Source: Euglena gracilis (Eukaryota; Euglenida; Euglenophyceae; Euglenales). Taken from it: DNA of 64,000 bases. Positions 35,201 to 49,630 of this stretch are shown here, piece after piece (position 1 is the first letter of the stretch; every line of letters begins with the position of its first letter). Under the pieces are notes generated by a model, which was given only the letters and a program-made list of their open reading frames with translations, ran no database searches and was not told where the DNA came from. Made by a program: the position numbers and the translations under genes. Location: positions 96,600,406-96,664,405 of the forward strand of contig CP154956.1 of NCBI GenBank assembly GCA_039621445.1. The letters are read 5' to 3'.

Positions 35201-38200
35201 CAGAAACTTTCCCCCTCCGAAGTCAACCTGTAGTACGACCATTTTTCGGCTATCCCTGTGGGGTTTTCATTCAATGTGCCCGGAAGGGATTTTTGTTTTT
35301 GCTTAAGGACCGCCCTGCCGGGGGACAGGGTTTATTTGCAAAGAGGGTGTCACAGGTTTAAATGGGGGGTCCCACCTCTCCTGACTGCAGGGGGGCTGTG
35401 CTCAAGGGGGGGTCCTGAACCAAAAAAGTCCTGTCCCCTTAAGGACCAATGGTCTGAATCCAAGGTAGATGCCAAGGGAGAAGAAAGTTGAAGAAGATGC
35501 GGCATTGAAAATAGCAGAAACAAACAAGCGAACCGTATTCAACAGTGGCTCTACCATGATCCCTCCAGGATCGTTTGTGTGTATTTCTTCAGCGAATTTA
35601 CCTCGAGGTACCTCCGAAGGATTAAGCTTCCCCCAGGAATGAAGTGCATTAACGCCCCATCACACACCCAGGGCCCGGCGCGCGCTGGAGGGGCTTCTCG
35701 GGCGGTACCTCCGGACCGACAGTCCGCCCCTGGCGGGTGACCTGGCGCTGTGGTTGTTCGCCCAGCTGGCACCCGACCTGCGGGCCGTGGCGGGCGACTC
35801 CGAACTGGTGCGTGGGCTCTGAGCTTCTTCGCTGGGCTGAAGTTTGCTGTCAGCGAAGGTGGCAAACGGTGCACAGGGCTTCACACAGAATTGCCAGTTG
35901 CATGATACTTATCCTCAATAATGCCATGACCCCTCGCAGTGGTTTGCTGGCACACCCAGTCGAAATATCTCCTCTCCCCTCTCGCCCCAGGTTGCCCAGC
36001 AGGCCTTCCACTCTGCAGCGCTGCCCTTCCTCCTGCTGGACACGGTGCTCGCATACCTTGTCGCGGCGGACCCCGCCGCCACCGCCCACGACAGCCGCCG
36101 CAGCGCCGCCCATGAGCACGTCGCGAAGCGCTTCGCGAGCCACCGGCTGCCGAAGCTCCAGGTGGAGGGCAAGGTGCGTCCCTGGCGCCACAATACCCGC
36201 ACTGAGCTGCAGCTGCGGATTCAATGATGTGGGGGGTCGGCAACACAGATCACTTGGTACCCGTGTGACCCTTCTTGGGGGGGGGGTTTCGAGAGTGGGT
36301 TTCCCCTGGGTTTGGACCCAGGGGAAAGTGCCCCCCCCCCTTTGCGGGGAGTCACCTTTCACAATGTTGGCAAGCGGTGATGGTGTGTTTGCATGTTTTC
36401 GCTGTCAGATGTACCAGCTGCTGCTGAGCCTGGAGAACCTTGACCCGCTGTTTGCCACTCGCTGGCTGGCCGTCTGCCTGGTACACGACGGAGTGGTGGA
36501 GGTGTGCCCCTCCCCCCTTCCTCAGCCATGTGGGCCTGGTTGGGCTTCAGTTGATCTCTGGTACAAGAAAAAAGAGATGTTCATTAAGCATCTTTTCTTC
36601 TTAACTCTCGATTTTTGTGCATCCTGGACAGGGGAGAAATGCACATGAATGACATGTAATGAAATGCACACATGCTGTTGCTGCTTACACCTAAATCGTC
36701 TAAGCACTCGCCTGTGTATTGTTTATGATTTCAATGCACAGCAAAAACTTCCAGGGCTGCTACTCATGCACAAGAGAGTTTATTCCCACTGTTTAAGAAG
36801 AAGCAATATGGTCACGCCCCCGTTTATTCCCTTTTGCGAAACAGACACCTATTTTTCTTTAGCGGCGGGCAAGCCAGCTATGACCGAACAAAAAAGGCAC
36901 CACCCAGCTCTGTCACCTGCATGCTTTATGATTGTTAAGGGTGGAAAGATTCTTCTAATGGTGGGGAGGCGACACAGGTTCATACAGGCAGGGAATCAAA
37001 AAACCTGGTTGCACGGTTCAGGTGGTCGCAACGGCGTCCAAAATTTTACCCCATGTGCTCAATGGAGATGCAATGAACTTGCTGAACAAAACCTTTTGGG
37101 AGTCAAAAATTTGTGAAAATATTATGGAGAAACATTGAATCTGAAAATAATAATTTTGGGAATTTTTGGATAATGGAAGACATCAAAGACACATCCGTTT
37201 TTCAAGGAATGCATCTCAAATTTGCTTATTCATGAACACATCACGATGGTGATTTGATGTGATGATTTGACGTCATTGCGGCAGGCTTCTTTTTGAGGAA
37301 ATGTGCCCCCCTGGGGGGGGGGTTGTGGGCAGACAGAGGGGTAGGACATTTTCGACCCCCCCGGAGGGTTGGGTTTTGGGGATGGGCAGTGCTATATATA
37401 CACACCCGGCGCCAGGGCTCAAAAATGACCATTTTCAAAGGAAATTTGGCTGGGCCGGCAGGCAGCGGAGTCCAAAACTGACCCCCCCCCTTGGGGGAGT
37501 GCCTGCTGGGCAGGCACCCCATGGCACAAGGCACCCCCCCTCCCCCCGGGGTTAGAAAAAAGAAGCCTGCATTGTGGTGAATGGTGAATTAAAAGACGAA
37601 CCTTCAAAGGTTCAGTTGGACTTTTCAGAGAGGGTGAGCAGGTTCGGGGTTCATAGATTCACTGAACACCTGTGTGACCCCACCCCCTGGGGAGTGGGTG
37701 GGTTTTCGAGAGTGGGTGGGTGGGTTGGGGCTGCTGGACCCCCGGGTGGTGCGCTTTGGGTCGGGTTTTTGCCCAGCCAAAGGCTGGGCCGGAGGGGGTT
37801 TGCCCGTTTTTGGATGGTGGGTGGCTGGGTGGGTGGTTGACCCCCCCCTTGGGGGGGGGGGGTCGTAGGTGGGTGCGTTTTTGGAAACAGTGAGTTGGTG
37901 GGTTTTGGCCCGGGGAAAAGTGCCCAGGGGTCACCAAGCGAATCTATGGTCGGGGCCCACCTGGATACCCGACTCGGGGTGTTTGAGGTGAGGTGTGATT
38001 TGATACCGAGTCTGGCTTAAGGTTTGGGATAAATGTGAGATCACGTGGGAGGGTGTGGGAGTTGGGGTCCCCAGTTCGTTCTGTGGGTGACATCTGCTGG
38101 ACAGGGAAAGGGTGTCGAACTGCTCTCGCGGCCCCGTCCTCCTTCGTGCCCAGGCGGTGTCACCGAACCAGGGCAGCTCCTGGCTGCTGGTCAACAGCGG

Positions 38201-41200
38201 CACTGTCCCCGCCCTCCCCGGTCACGGTTCGCCACTGGAATGCTCCAACACCTGAGCCAATGGGAGCACGTGCACCCCTGTGCAGTTTTGGCCATTGGCC
38301 ATTGTGCCGCTGGATGTTTCCCCCCAAATAAAAAATTTGCCTTTCCGATGCAGAAGGCCGAGTACAAACGACCCTGGCCAGCGCTGCTTTGTTTGTTGCA
38401 TGCGATCGCCGGAGGTTCTGGCGGCCTGTGCGCCCACCCCATCTCTGGTGGAGCCCCTGCATCACTATGAAGGCTACTGCAGCCACCGCATGCAGGTGTA
38501 CCGGGTGGCGGCGCGTGTCTCTGATTGCAACGTGTTGCATCTTTTCGCAGCTGCCGTTTCTGTCCAAAAAAACCTTTTTATTTTTGTCTCAAATGCTCGG
38601 TGGTTGCTCAAAAAGCTACATTTTGGCAATGAAGCATGTGGCTGCTCTTCAAGTCCCGTGTGCATTTTGTGGGAGGCCCACAGGGACAGGGCGTGTGATT
38701 TAACCCCCCCCCCCCCATTGCAGGTCAACGCTGACCTAGTGCAACAGTCCCTCGCCACCCCCAGCCTGTCGGCTGGCCTGCCCCCGCCCACCACGCCCCG
38801 CCTTGACATGGGCGCCGTCATCAACAGCGACCTCCTCCATGCCGCCGACCAGAGCAAGGCGCTGCTTCCCAGAGATGCCCATGCTGACGATGGCGACGAT
38901 GGTTGATGGTTCCTTGGAGTCAGTGTGATTCAGTACTGGATTTATCACAGAGTGTTTCCGCGTGATATTGCTGTCTGGCTGTAACTCAACATCCAACGTC
39001 CTAAGGTTGTTTGCTCACAGCTGTTGGCGCATCGTGATCATTATAGGTGCTATTATAGGTACAGAGACTCATCGGTGTTCTCCCGAAAGGGGACACAGAT
39101 ATTAGAAGCCATATGCAACACGTTACCCTTATTGAGGCACAGCCAAGGGGGAGGGTTTGGCGATTTTTCCTGGGTAATTTGCTAAAACATTACGTATTCG
39201 ATATAATTTCATTTCAGACCCATATCTCCTTTCTCCATTGTGGTGTTTGACTGTAATTTGTGCAGATAAATTGAAAGAAAGCTCTTTTTTTGCACACACA
39301 CAAAAAGGACCCAAAGCCCTTTTTATCATTTAAGGCAGCGTTCCGGACAGCAGTCCTCTCCAGCTCCCGTGAGTGGCATCCCTGCTGTTGTTGGCAGTTT
39401 TGCCAGCAGTTTTCCGGTTTATGTATAGCCCGTCTCAGGGCTTTCGGGCGTGAGCATAAGTCACGGCCGAGGCCGAGCTCGATTCCCTGAGGCAGGATTA
39501 ACCCCCCCCCATTTGCCCTGCAAAGTTAGTGGACCGATCTTTTTGGCCACTTTTTCACTTTTCCACCATTTCTCCTAAAAGCAATTTTGTAAATAATTGT
39601 GACTTAAGTTAATGGTTCTATTCTTCGGACCATACAAAATTATGACATGTCGGATGAATGTTTGTGCGATTTTCCAAAAGATGCATGATTCCCCACGTTT
39701 TTCTTTCTGAAAGGGACGGGCAACTTATTTGGACTGATCTTTTTCAGCCTTCCTCCCTGCAAAGTAATTTGGGAACAGAAGGCTTTTGGGGCACGGCAAA
39801 GTTATTTAGGGGGTTTACAAGGGTAAATAGCCCAAAAAGTGGTTCACACAGGAGGATATTTCTGTCCAGGCAATACATGACATATATAAACACCTGGAAC
39901 TAATGACTTTGAAATGTGTGGAACAAAATTTGTGTTTGCTGTAATGTGCAGCACAGTGTCTTTAATATCTTTATTTGGATTTTTTTGAATTTCTTTTATG
40001 TGCACTACAACAACAAGTAACAAGTTTTTCTATGGGAAAATAAAATGCTTGGGAAACAGGCAATGGTTCCTTTTTTGTCAACCCACCATTGAAGAAATCT
40101 TAATCTTAATCATTGAAGTCGAAATTTCAGTTCAATCTTATTTAGCAAAATCGATTCTTTTTTTCCATAAATGATTGATAAATTGCAAATTTTGCTTCTT
40201 TGCATATATTATGAAAATGAAAATTTAATTAAAATCCCCTTTCATCAAAACCATATTTGGCAACGGTGCAAGCTTTCCAACGGCTCTTTTTCCCTTGTTA
40301 TCCCACCCCACAACCAGAAGCCCTGGTCCCACGCCGAGCCAGTAGTCCCAATAGCCTGCTGGGGATGCTTCTGGAACAAGTATGCAAACCCCATTTTCCC
40401 TCGTTCATGTCACGCACAGGCACACAACGCATGCATTCCTACCTCCCAATTCGCCCATCTGCCCACATGTGTGTGCATGCAAACACCCACCCACACCCAC
40501 ACCCTCCCACTCCCACTCCCACTCCCACTCACCCACCCATTCGCACACGCAGACATACAAAACACACAAATACACGTGCACCCGCACGTGCACACACACA
40601 GCAGGGGAGGATCGGGGGAGGGGAAGGAGGTGCTTTTAAAAAATTAACACTGTTTTTTTGTGTTGTGCTGCATGTCTGTGCAAGGTTTGTGTGGAACAAG
40701 CATTTTTGCACACACATCCGAAGCGTGGTGATTGAGAGATGTTTCCTTGCATGGTTTCTGAGGCCGGAGTGCCTTGCCCCTCCCTCAGGATTGGCTGTGG
40801 CTGGAGGACACGTACTGCTTGCGGCTGATGCTGGGCGGTGGCATCCGCCTCTTGGCAGACACAGAAGGCAGCCTGCTCCAGGTGTGTCATCACTGGCTTA
40901 CCTGCAAGTGGCATGTGGAGTATGTCGATCGCCATCAACGAACCATCGGCATCAGGATATACCAGGTATATGTCAACATATGTGTACCCACCAACGTAAC
41001 ATATGTCAGTACATGACACGCGTGTTTTTTTACTATGTGCATTGATTATTTCGCTTGATTTTGTAATTTTTTTCAAACGTTCGTGATGAGATCTCAGATG
41101 GGACAGAGCAAATCCACCCACCCACCTCCTCGCCTCATCGTGGTTTCCTCTTTTTTTTCTTTTTCCTGCAGTGTATTTTTTTGTGGAGAGGGATCAGCAA

Positions 41201-44200
41201 CATGATTTTGAGAGTAATTCAGCTGACGTAATTGTTTAAAGCATGCCATGTTGCACTGCACAGTGTTTTGCTCATTGTGATCTTGCTGTTTCCAGGCGCA
41301 CTGTCCACAGTCTCACTCCCGCAATGTGAGCCACGGTGCTGCTGTGTTCTTTTTCGGGGTTTACGTGCGACCCCCTCTCCCCTCTGCACGCAGCTGGTGG
41401 AGGTGTCCCTCGCGTGGAGCCCGGTGTCCCAGCGGGTGCTGTGGGACGTCCTCGTCCACCAGGCCCGCTGCATCGCCGGCAACCGCTTCGCCGCGCCAGC
41501 TCACCCGCCAGACGCTAGCCTGGCCGTCCGCACCGCACTGTTCACGTCAGCACACGCCGCCGCGCAGGGAGAAGGCACAATTGAAGACAGGTTGATGCAA
41601 ATGCCTGGCTGTGGCGTTTTATTTGCAGGAAAGATGTAGTCCCGAACAAGATATTTCCGATTCAAATTATTTTCTCAGCAATGTGCGAAAATTTGACTAG
41701 GCAAGGATTCATAAACTTTAAAAAATCATTGATTTTGCCAAATTCTAAAAAAAAATGTTTGCCTGCTTGCTGTTCTTTGAAATTGAAAAGTGGTCGTTGA
41801 AGTTGAAAATCATCGTTATGGATTTTCGCATTTACACCAACACCAGGCTACCAACTTACACCTGTTGCAGCCTTGTTTTAAGTTCGTCCTCCCTGGATGG
41901 GTTTGCCGGACCCTCTTAGGGACCCTTTGGCCAAGGGACCAATGCGAAGCCCTTTGTTATTGAGGTGTGTGGGTATTGACGTATGTGGGGGGATCCCAAC
42001 CACCTCCTGCTTTGGGCAAGATGTGGGATCCAAATCAGCCCCCCCCCTCTTAGATTTTGGGAGGCTGTCCAGACCCAACCTTGGCAGGTTCCAAAAATAG
42101 CGAAAACAATTTTTCCAGCACTGTGTGCCGGGAAGTCCAAGAAATACCGGTCTGGTCCCCCCTTGGCAAGTGGGGGGGTCCGACCCCTTCTCTGGTCCAG
42201 GAGGGGTGTGGGGGGAGGGGGTGACCCCCCTCCTGCCTTGAGAAACCATATGAGACCTGGTAAATTTTTGGTTCCTTGGGTCATCAAACAATGCTTATTG
42301 TTTGAATTTCTTGCAAAGTTGGTTGCATATGTGATAACTACCCAAACATCAAAAAATAGTGGTGCTTTACGCCGAAATTTCTTGCATTTTTAATGATCTT
42401 GCCAGAAAGTGCCCAAAATGGTTTTTTGACCGATTTGGGGACCCTAACCGCGCCCCCTTCCCCCAAACAATGGTCAAATGGAACAAACAATGGTCACCCG
42501 GACTGCGCCATTGTTTGGAAGAGGGGTGACCCCCCCATGGGCTGGGTGGGGTCCGACCCCCCCCCCCCACATCCTTTTTTCGAACCCTGACGGGATCTGA
42601 CCCCCCCCGTAATTTGAGGGGAGGTTTCCTAGGATTCCCATATATCTGTAGTGTATCCCTGCCCCTTTGGGATGGGTTCCGGTGCGAGGAGCTGGAATTT
42701 TGATCGGGAAAATGTCTTTACATGGGCCGATCTTTGCCAGGCTTGGTGGGTGGGGTCGCTCGCTTTAAAGAACCCCACTCGGGGTTCTTTAAAAAACAGA
42801 AGCCTGGCCTGGGGTGCATCCACATTGCATTTCCGCATCCAGCTGCACGAATCTGACAAACCTAAGCAAGCTCCTCCTTCGCTGCCGGCAGTTTGCTGAA
42901 AGGATCGGTGGCGTGGAGCAGTGCCCATTCCGTCCCCTCCCTGGGTGACTGTATTGCGGGTGCGTGGTCCCGAAGGCGCAATCGATCCCGGCGCCGTCAC
43001 CGCATTTGTCTCCGGCGTGCTGGACCTGAAGGGCCTCGACCCTCTGGTGTGTGGCGGACCCCAAACCCCAAACCAACATCTGATTAGTGAAACTCAAATT
43101 CCATGAAAATAATTTAAAGTGTGCAGATGAGTTTAGGGTTTGGAGTTTGGATAGGGTCAGGGGTGGCCAGGTTTCAAGTTTTTTTTGACCTATTCTTAAC
43201 CCTCTTACTAACCTGTAACCTGTGTCCTTACCCAATACCGAATATCAACAAAGAAAACGAAGAAAGACTGAGACAAAACCCTATTTGAACCCCTCTCTGA
43301 ATCGAACACCCCCCAAATGACACAGAGGCAAATAAAAATCCAGAAAATGGTATAGCAAAAAGATATTTGAACAATTATTTTGATTGTCTTTTTTTTGCCA
43401 AGTTCTGCCCTTCCTCATTACATCCCACAATTTTCATCGGTGGGAATGCTTCTTACGGGGTTCCCATTTTCTCCTGTGTTGTGTCAACAAACACCCTCCC
43501 AAAAATGGAGAGTCTCGTGTCATTCAAGCCTGGGGGCACTTCCACCCTTCACTGGGTCGCCCTTCTGGGGGCGGGGGGTCGGTCAGTTCCTAAGTCTCAG
43601 TCCCCAAATCCCCCAGAGAACTTCACAAGAGTTGTGGCCCGCCAGCTGTCCTCCCACACAGGTGCATCGCCAGCCGTTGGCTGGCCTCCTCGCCCTCGAC
43701 TTGGGGCTGCTGTTGCGGTCCAAAGGTACGTCGCACAGTTGCGTTCTGTGCTACCATGCAGTTCGTCTATCCATCCTCCCTTCCTGTAACATGTTTATCT
43801 GGTTTGGGCTTCTGCAAGTGTCATGTTGTTTTTCATACACATTTTGGCATAATGTGAATGCAAGTGACTGCAAATAGGATACTTTTCAAATTTTGCACAT
43901 GAAGTGCTTAGCGGTGTCTGGTTTCTTCAACAATGTTCTCTGTCTCCTTTCCCCTCTTCTGTGCCACAGGGGCCGACGCCGCCGTCGCCGCCTTGTGCAC
44001 GCGGCTTCTCAGGCTCTCACCCTCGTTCGGCGCCTTCCCTGCTGCCATGCTCTTATCAGCCAGGCACCAGCCAGGAGGCTGGCAGGACGGAGAGCGACCG
44101 TTGCATTCTTCTCTTGAGTTTTCAGCATCCTTTTGCATGCATTCACACAAACACGCACACAAAATTATTACACATTCACACACAAAATGGTTACACACCC

Positions 44201-44465
44201 ACCCACCCACCGACCTACACCCACACCCACACCCACACCCACACCCACACCCACACCCACACCCACACCCACACCCACACCCACACCCACACCCACACCC
44301 ACACCCACACCCACACCCCCACCCACACCCACACCCACACCCACACCCACACCCACCCACCCACCCACCCACACGCACACACACGCGCGAGCGCGCGCAC
44401 ACACACGCACGCACACACGCACACACACACACACACACACACGCACACACACACACACACACACG

Positions 44466-44496
<31 letters not shown>

Positions 44497-47400
44497 ACAC
44501 ACACACACACATGCGCGCGCACACACACACGCACGCACACACACAGGAACACACACACACACACACACACGCACACACGCACACACGCACACACGCACAC
44601 ACACACGCACACGCACTTACAAAACGTACAAATGCAATCAGGCTTACATGTGCAACCACACATATTTGGTCTATTTATGCTCACTGAAAGCTGGTGAGTC
44701 CATTGCATTTTTACTTAAATTAATTCTGCGCACCAGATACTGCACTTATTTATGGGTCTCCCAACACTTGATGGTGTGTGGATTCTGCTATTTGGAATAA
44801 GACATCAGGAGGGGACGGTTGTTTCCAGCCAGGGCTGTGCATTGGAAGCTTCCACGCATCGGTTCGCACACCCATTTTTTTCATTTTTTTTCATTTTCGT
44901 CATTCATTAATGCATCACTGGTCTTCCCTTCAACTTCGCTGCCTGTTGTTTGTATTGGGCCAGGCGTTTCTTCCTCCTTCGGTTCAGCAATGCCAGACTT
45001 TTAAAAGCCGGACTTCCCATTAATTGAGATTTTCCTTGGGACCTTTTTCTGTTCTTTATTTCTTTTTTGACCCCTGCTGGACCGGCCCAGGATTATTATG
45101 AATTTATTCCAGTTCCCTGTTCCTCTGTAATTGTTGACGTGCACATCACACCTTGAAATGCAATCAATCAGGGCCAGGGGTGAGTAGCTGGTTTGTTATT
45201 TCTTCAGAGCGACTAATTGGTTTTAGCCTGACCCTCTGTGGGGGGGGTGTCGGCAAAATAAAAAAATCACAAACGTGACCTGGCGTGGAAGAAACCTGGA
45301 AAAAAGTTGGCAGCTTTCCTTGCTTTTGTGTACAATCATTTTTGGTCGACGTGGCGACCTCCCACCCACCAGGGGTTGTGATTTTGCGATTTTCGAGAAA
45401 GAAGTGACGAATTGGTTTTTGGAAGAGGGAAAGTGATCCCCGGGGGCAGGGATGTACGGGAATCCTCTGTGGGGGGGGATTGGTCGAAATTGCACGATCC
45501 ATTTGGATACAGTTTTTGGTGACAACTTGGACCTATCGCAGTGAGGACCCTCCCCCGAATCCCCCCCTCCCCTCCCCTAGCGGGTGGCACAGCCGTGGCC
45601 GCAGCGTGCTGGACGTGCTGGGGGACCTCCTGCAGCGGGCACAGGTGCCGGACCCGGCCTATGGCCCCGCCGCAGAGTGCCGGCTGCTGGTCCGCGGCGC
45701 GGTGGACCACCTGCTGCGGGCTGTCAGTGGCCATGAGGAAGGTGCCGCCGCCGCCGCCCCTCCTCCAATGGACAATGGACATTGCCTGCCAGTAAGCAGA
45801 TTTGTGTCCCAATTTTATTTTTTGGGAGAAATGATTTTTTTCCCCAGCTTTGGAGTTTCCAAAACAAAGGTGCAAGGATACACCAGGGAGTGCAAAAAGA
45901 GTATGATTGTATTTAAATTGCTTGCTGTTTTCTTTGGATGCACATACCTATGTCTTTTTCTGTATCTCTATCTGTATCAGGCTGTATTTTAGTCGGGTGC
46001 CGACCCCACCCCGGGGGTGCCTGGCATTCCAAGGCACTCCAAATCTGACCCCGGGGGGGGGCACTCGGCCAAATGTGCCTAACAGGCACTCCGACGCCGA
46101 AGGTGCCAGAAAGCTCAAAAAAGGCCTATTTTCAAGGAAAATGACCTATTTTCTGAGGAAAGTTCCTGGGCACAGCCCGAAATCCGCCCCCCCCCCCCCC
46201 GGGGTGGGGGTAGTGCCTGGCTGGGCAGGCACTCAAGGGCTCTCCGGACCCCGCCTCCCTCCAGGGTTGGTTAAAAAAGCAGCCTTATCTGTATCTATCC
46301 GTATTTATCTGTATCTGTCTTAGGCGGCGCATCTCGCACTTTTTTTTGGTCGATGTGCGCATTTTTGCACACCGACCATTTTTTGATTTGGGCGCCGGCG
46401 TTGCAAGGGGTGAGAGCGAGGGCCACATGTTTGGACAAAATACGGGTGATTTCTCATTTTGGGCACTGGCTCCCCCAGGAATTGCGTGTTTTTTTGCTGT
46501 TTTTTTTTTGAGGTCGGAATGCCATGAAAACCCACGGACCTATCCCCCCAAAGTGAAAAAAACACCGACAAAAACACCAAAACCCCGGTACCGCCCCCCC
46601 TTTTTTGTGCGATGCGGCTCTCCTCACCGGCGGTTGGCGGCCCTGGCTTTCTCCCTCCAGGGGTTTTGACGCACTTTTTTTTTGTTTTTGCCAGCCTCGG
46701 ACTTGTGTTTTTGAACGTTTGCTGGAGCGCGGGGAACAAGAATGAGGGGGCTAGGGTGGGTCCAATCACGCCGCCGGCCAAGAACGCACAAAGGAAGGCG
46801 TGCCTGGGGATTTTGTGAAGGCCTGTGCAGGGTGAAGGGAAAGTGGTTTTAAGGGGAGGGAAGGGTCGCGAGTCCCCATCAGGTAAGCCGGAGGGTACCC
46901 CATCCCCCCGGGGGGGGGTCCAGCCAGCCAGCAGCTCAAATCCAGCCAGCAGCCCAAATTCGGGCTGGGAGCCCCCCCCCCCCCGGGGTCGAGTGAAATA
47001 AAGTTGGGTCCAGCCCGGCGGGAGGCCGGGCCAGCCAACTGGGCTACCCAGCTCACCTATCCCTTCATTTTCCCCCCTCATCACAGCTTCCTCCATCACA
47101 GCCCCCAGCCTTGACCTAGCTCCATCCATCAAAATGTCGAAAAGGCAAAAATGTTTTAGAAAATGTTGGTTTTCATCGACCCAGCCCAGCCCAGCCCCCC
47201 TCCAGCCCCGGACCCCCCCCCCCTCCCCTCCCCCCCCCCCCTGGTCCAGCCAGCAGCGCATTACCAGCCAGCAGCCTTTTTGCCAGCCGGAGGCTGGACC
47301 CCCCGGGGGGTCCTTAAGAAAACCCCTGGTCCCCACCGAACTTGCAGCGGGGATGCGTGGCCAAATTCTGTCTTGATGAAATGGGAGAGGGGATCACACA

Positions 47401-49585
47401 ACTTTCACTCAAAAGATTTATTTGAGCCACGGTTTGAACAAAGAAAGCATGTCGATGTGCGCAATTTTTTTTCGCACATCGACCATTGTACAGTTCCCCC
47501 AAAGAACGGCCACAAATACCTGAGAATTCACACTGCTGAAAGTGATGTGACAAATACCATGAGTTTTGAACAGAAGATGAGGTCGGTTTGCGCAAATGCG
47601 CACGTCGACCACATGTGCGCATTTGCGCAAACCGACCTCACGTCCATTTGTGAAAATGGATGCGATCAAACATCATGGAACGTAAACGGATCTCGCTGCC
47701 TAGAGCCTTTTGAAACAACAGTAAGTGGAAGAGCTTACAAAGCAGCCTTGCTCTGAAAACAGACAGAAATGCACTGAAAAAACACATGTATCAGTACCAG
47801 GTCGGAGTTTAAAAAAGTGGTCGGTTTGCGCAAATGCGCACGTGGTCGGCGTTTACATACTTTCAAACACCGACCACGTGCGTAAAACAGGACGTCGTCC
47901 GCGTGCAAAATGGGCACATGACGACGTGCACATTTGCACACACCGACCACGATAGTAAATTTTCAGACGGAACACGTCAAACACGACGCCAAACACCACC
48001 TGCAATGGCTCCTTCTGTGTGCAACTTACTCAGCTGCCAAACAGTCTACCACGAGGCTGCTTTTTTAGGGTCGATTCTGGCGCAGTGACAGGTCCAGGTC
48101 CATTTGGAGACCGTAGACCTCCAGTGGGTGGCCCGCCGCTAGCACGTCCTGGCACAGGAAGATTACACACACACAAATTTTCAATTCTGGAAGTCGTTAT
48201 TTTTTTTTAAAAAAAAAGTGTCCAGCAATCACGGGGGTTTACATGTAATCAAATCATCCCGCGCAATTTCTAAACTGATGGTGCGAAAACCACGGTTGTA
48301 TGGGTTGAAGATAAGACATGAAAACTTGCCCATGGAGAGGACAAACTTTCTCCTGCCATGTAGTGCATGTTTTGCATAATATAAAAACCAGAATTTTTGT
48401 CGCCACACAATAATTACAAAAGTTTTGCGTCCGCAATGGTCGGCGTGCGCAAATGCGCACATCAACTGTTAAGGATGAAGAGCACCCCATTATTCAGAGG
48501 TAAAACAAAGGTACATTTACACATTGCAAACACCACACTTTCAAAATACTTGCCCCAATCTTTTCTTCTAGAGCCAAGAATACGCAGATCTTGTGTTTCA
48601 TGTGGTAATATAAAATATGTGGAGTATATTCCCCAGATTTCAAATGGTTGGTGTGCGCAAATGCGCACATCAACCATTCACATATTTACACACACCAACC
48701 ACGTGTGTATTTTGTGTAGGTGGTTGGTGTGCGCATTTGCGCACATCGACTACTTATTTATTTGTATGTGGTTGATGTGCGCATTTGCACACATCGACCA
48801 TCAACAAATACACAAGTTGGCGATGTGCGCAAATGCGCACACCAACCACCAACACAAAATACACACGTGGTTGGTGTGCGCATCGACCCTCATTTCATAA
48901 ATCTGTGTCACGTGAGTGGTCCATCGCTAGACACACATTTTTATCCGTATGATAGCAGCAGAGTTCTGAAGCTTTTTTCTGCCACAATCGTCGCCTAATT
49001 TACCATCACATCACGTTGTCCAAATGGTTGAGAGTTGGTCCCCTTCAAACAGGTGTGTATCACCCAGCAGTTACAGGCAGTACGTACACACCAAAACCCA
49101 GAGTCGCAACAGCCAGGGTGTACAACACACCTGTTTCACAGACAACCACACCAATCTGTCGTTCCGGATGTTTCACACAGTTCGTTAGGATTATAGTTTT
49201 GAAACCTTTGTGTTTCTTAACCTCAATCGTGAGGTGTGAACCTCATATATTGCTGTTTCACCAGGTGCTTTCGGCGGTTCAAGGAAATTGTTAGAAAAAT
49301 GTCGATTTGCGCAATTGCGCACACCGACAAATAAAAAAGCTTAAGTGCGAGATGTGCCGCCTAAGTCTGTGTCTGTATCTGCTTACGTATTTGTGTATGT
49401 TTTATGCACATACTGACACTCATATACATATATTGATTGCCCCATTCCAGCCGTTCCTGTCCTTTATTGATGCTCAAATATGCGACCACTTGGGTCACTG
49501 AAGGGGTAAACGCCCCCCACTTACAACCCCCCCCCCCCCCCTCCCCCCCCCCCCTCCCCCCCCCACCCTCCCCCACCCCCCCCCC

Positions 49586-49630
<45 letters not shown>

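Noticed and set aside
43904-44800. ORFs of up to 298 codons, His/Thr- or Cys/Val-rich, on both strands
   Set aside because: They are produced by the CA/CACACC satellite; only the first part (43970-44099) is a credible INTS3 exon.
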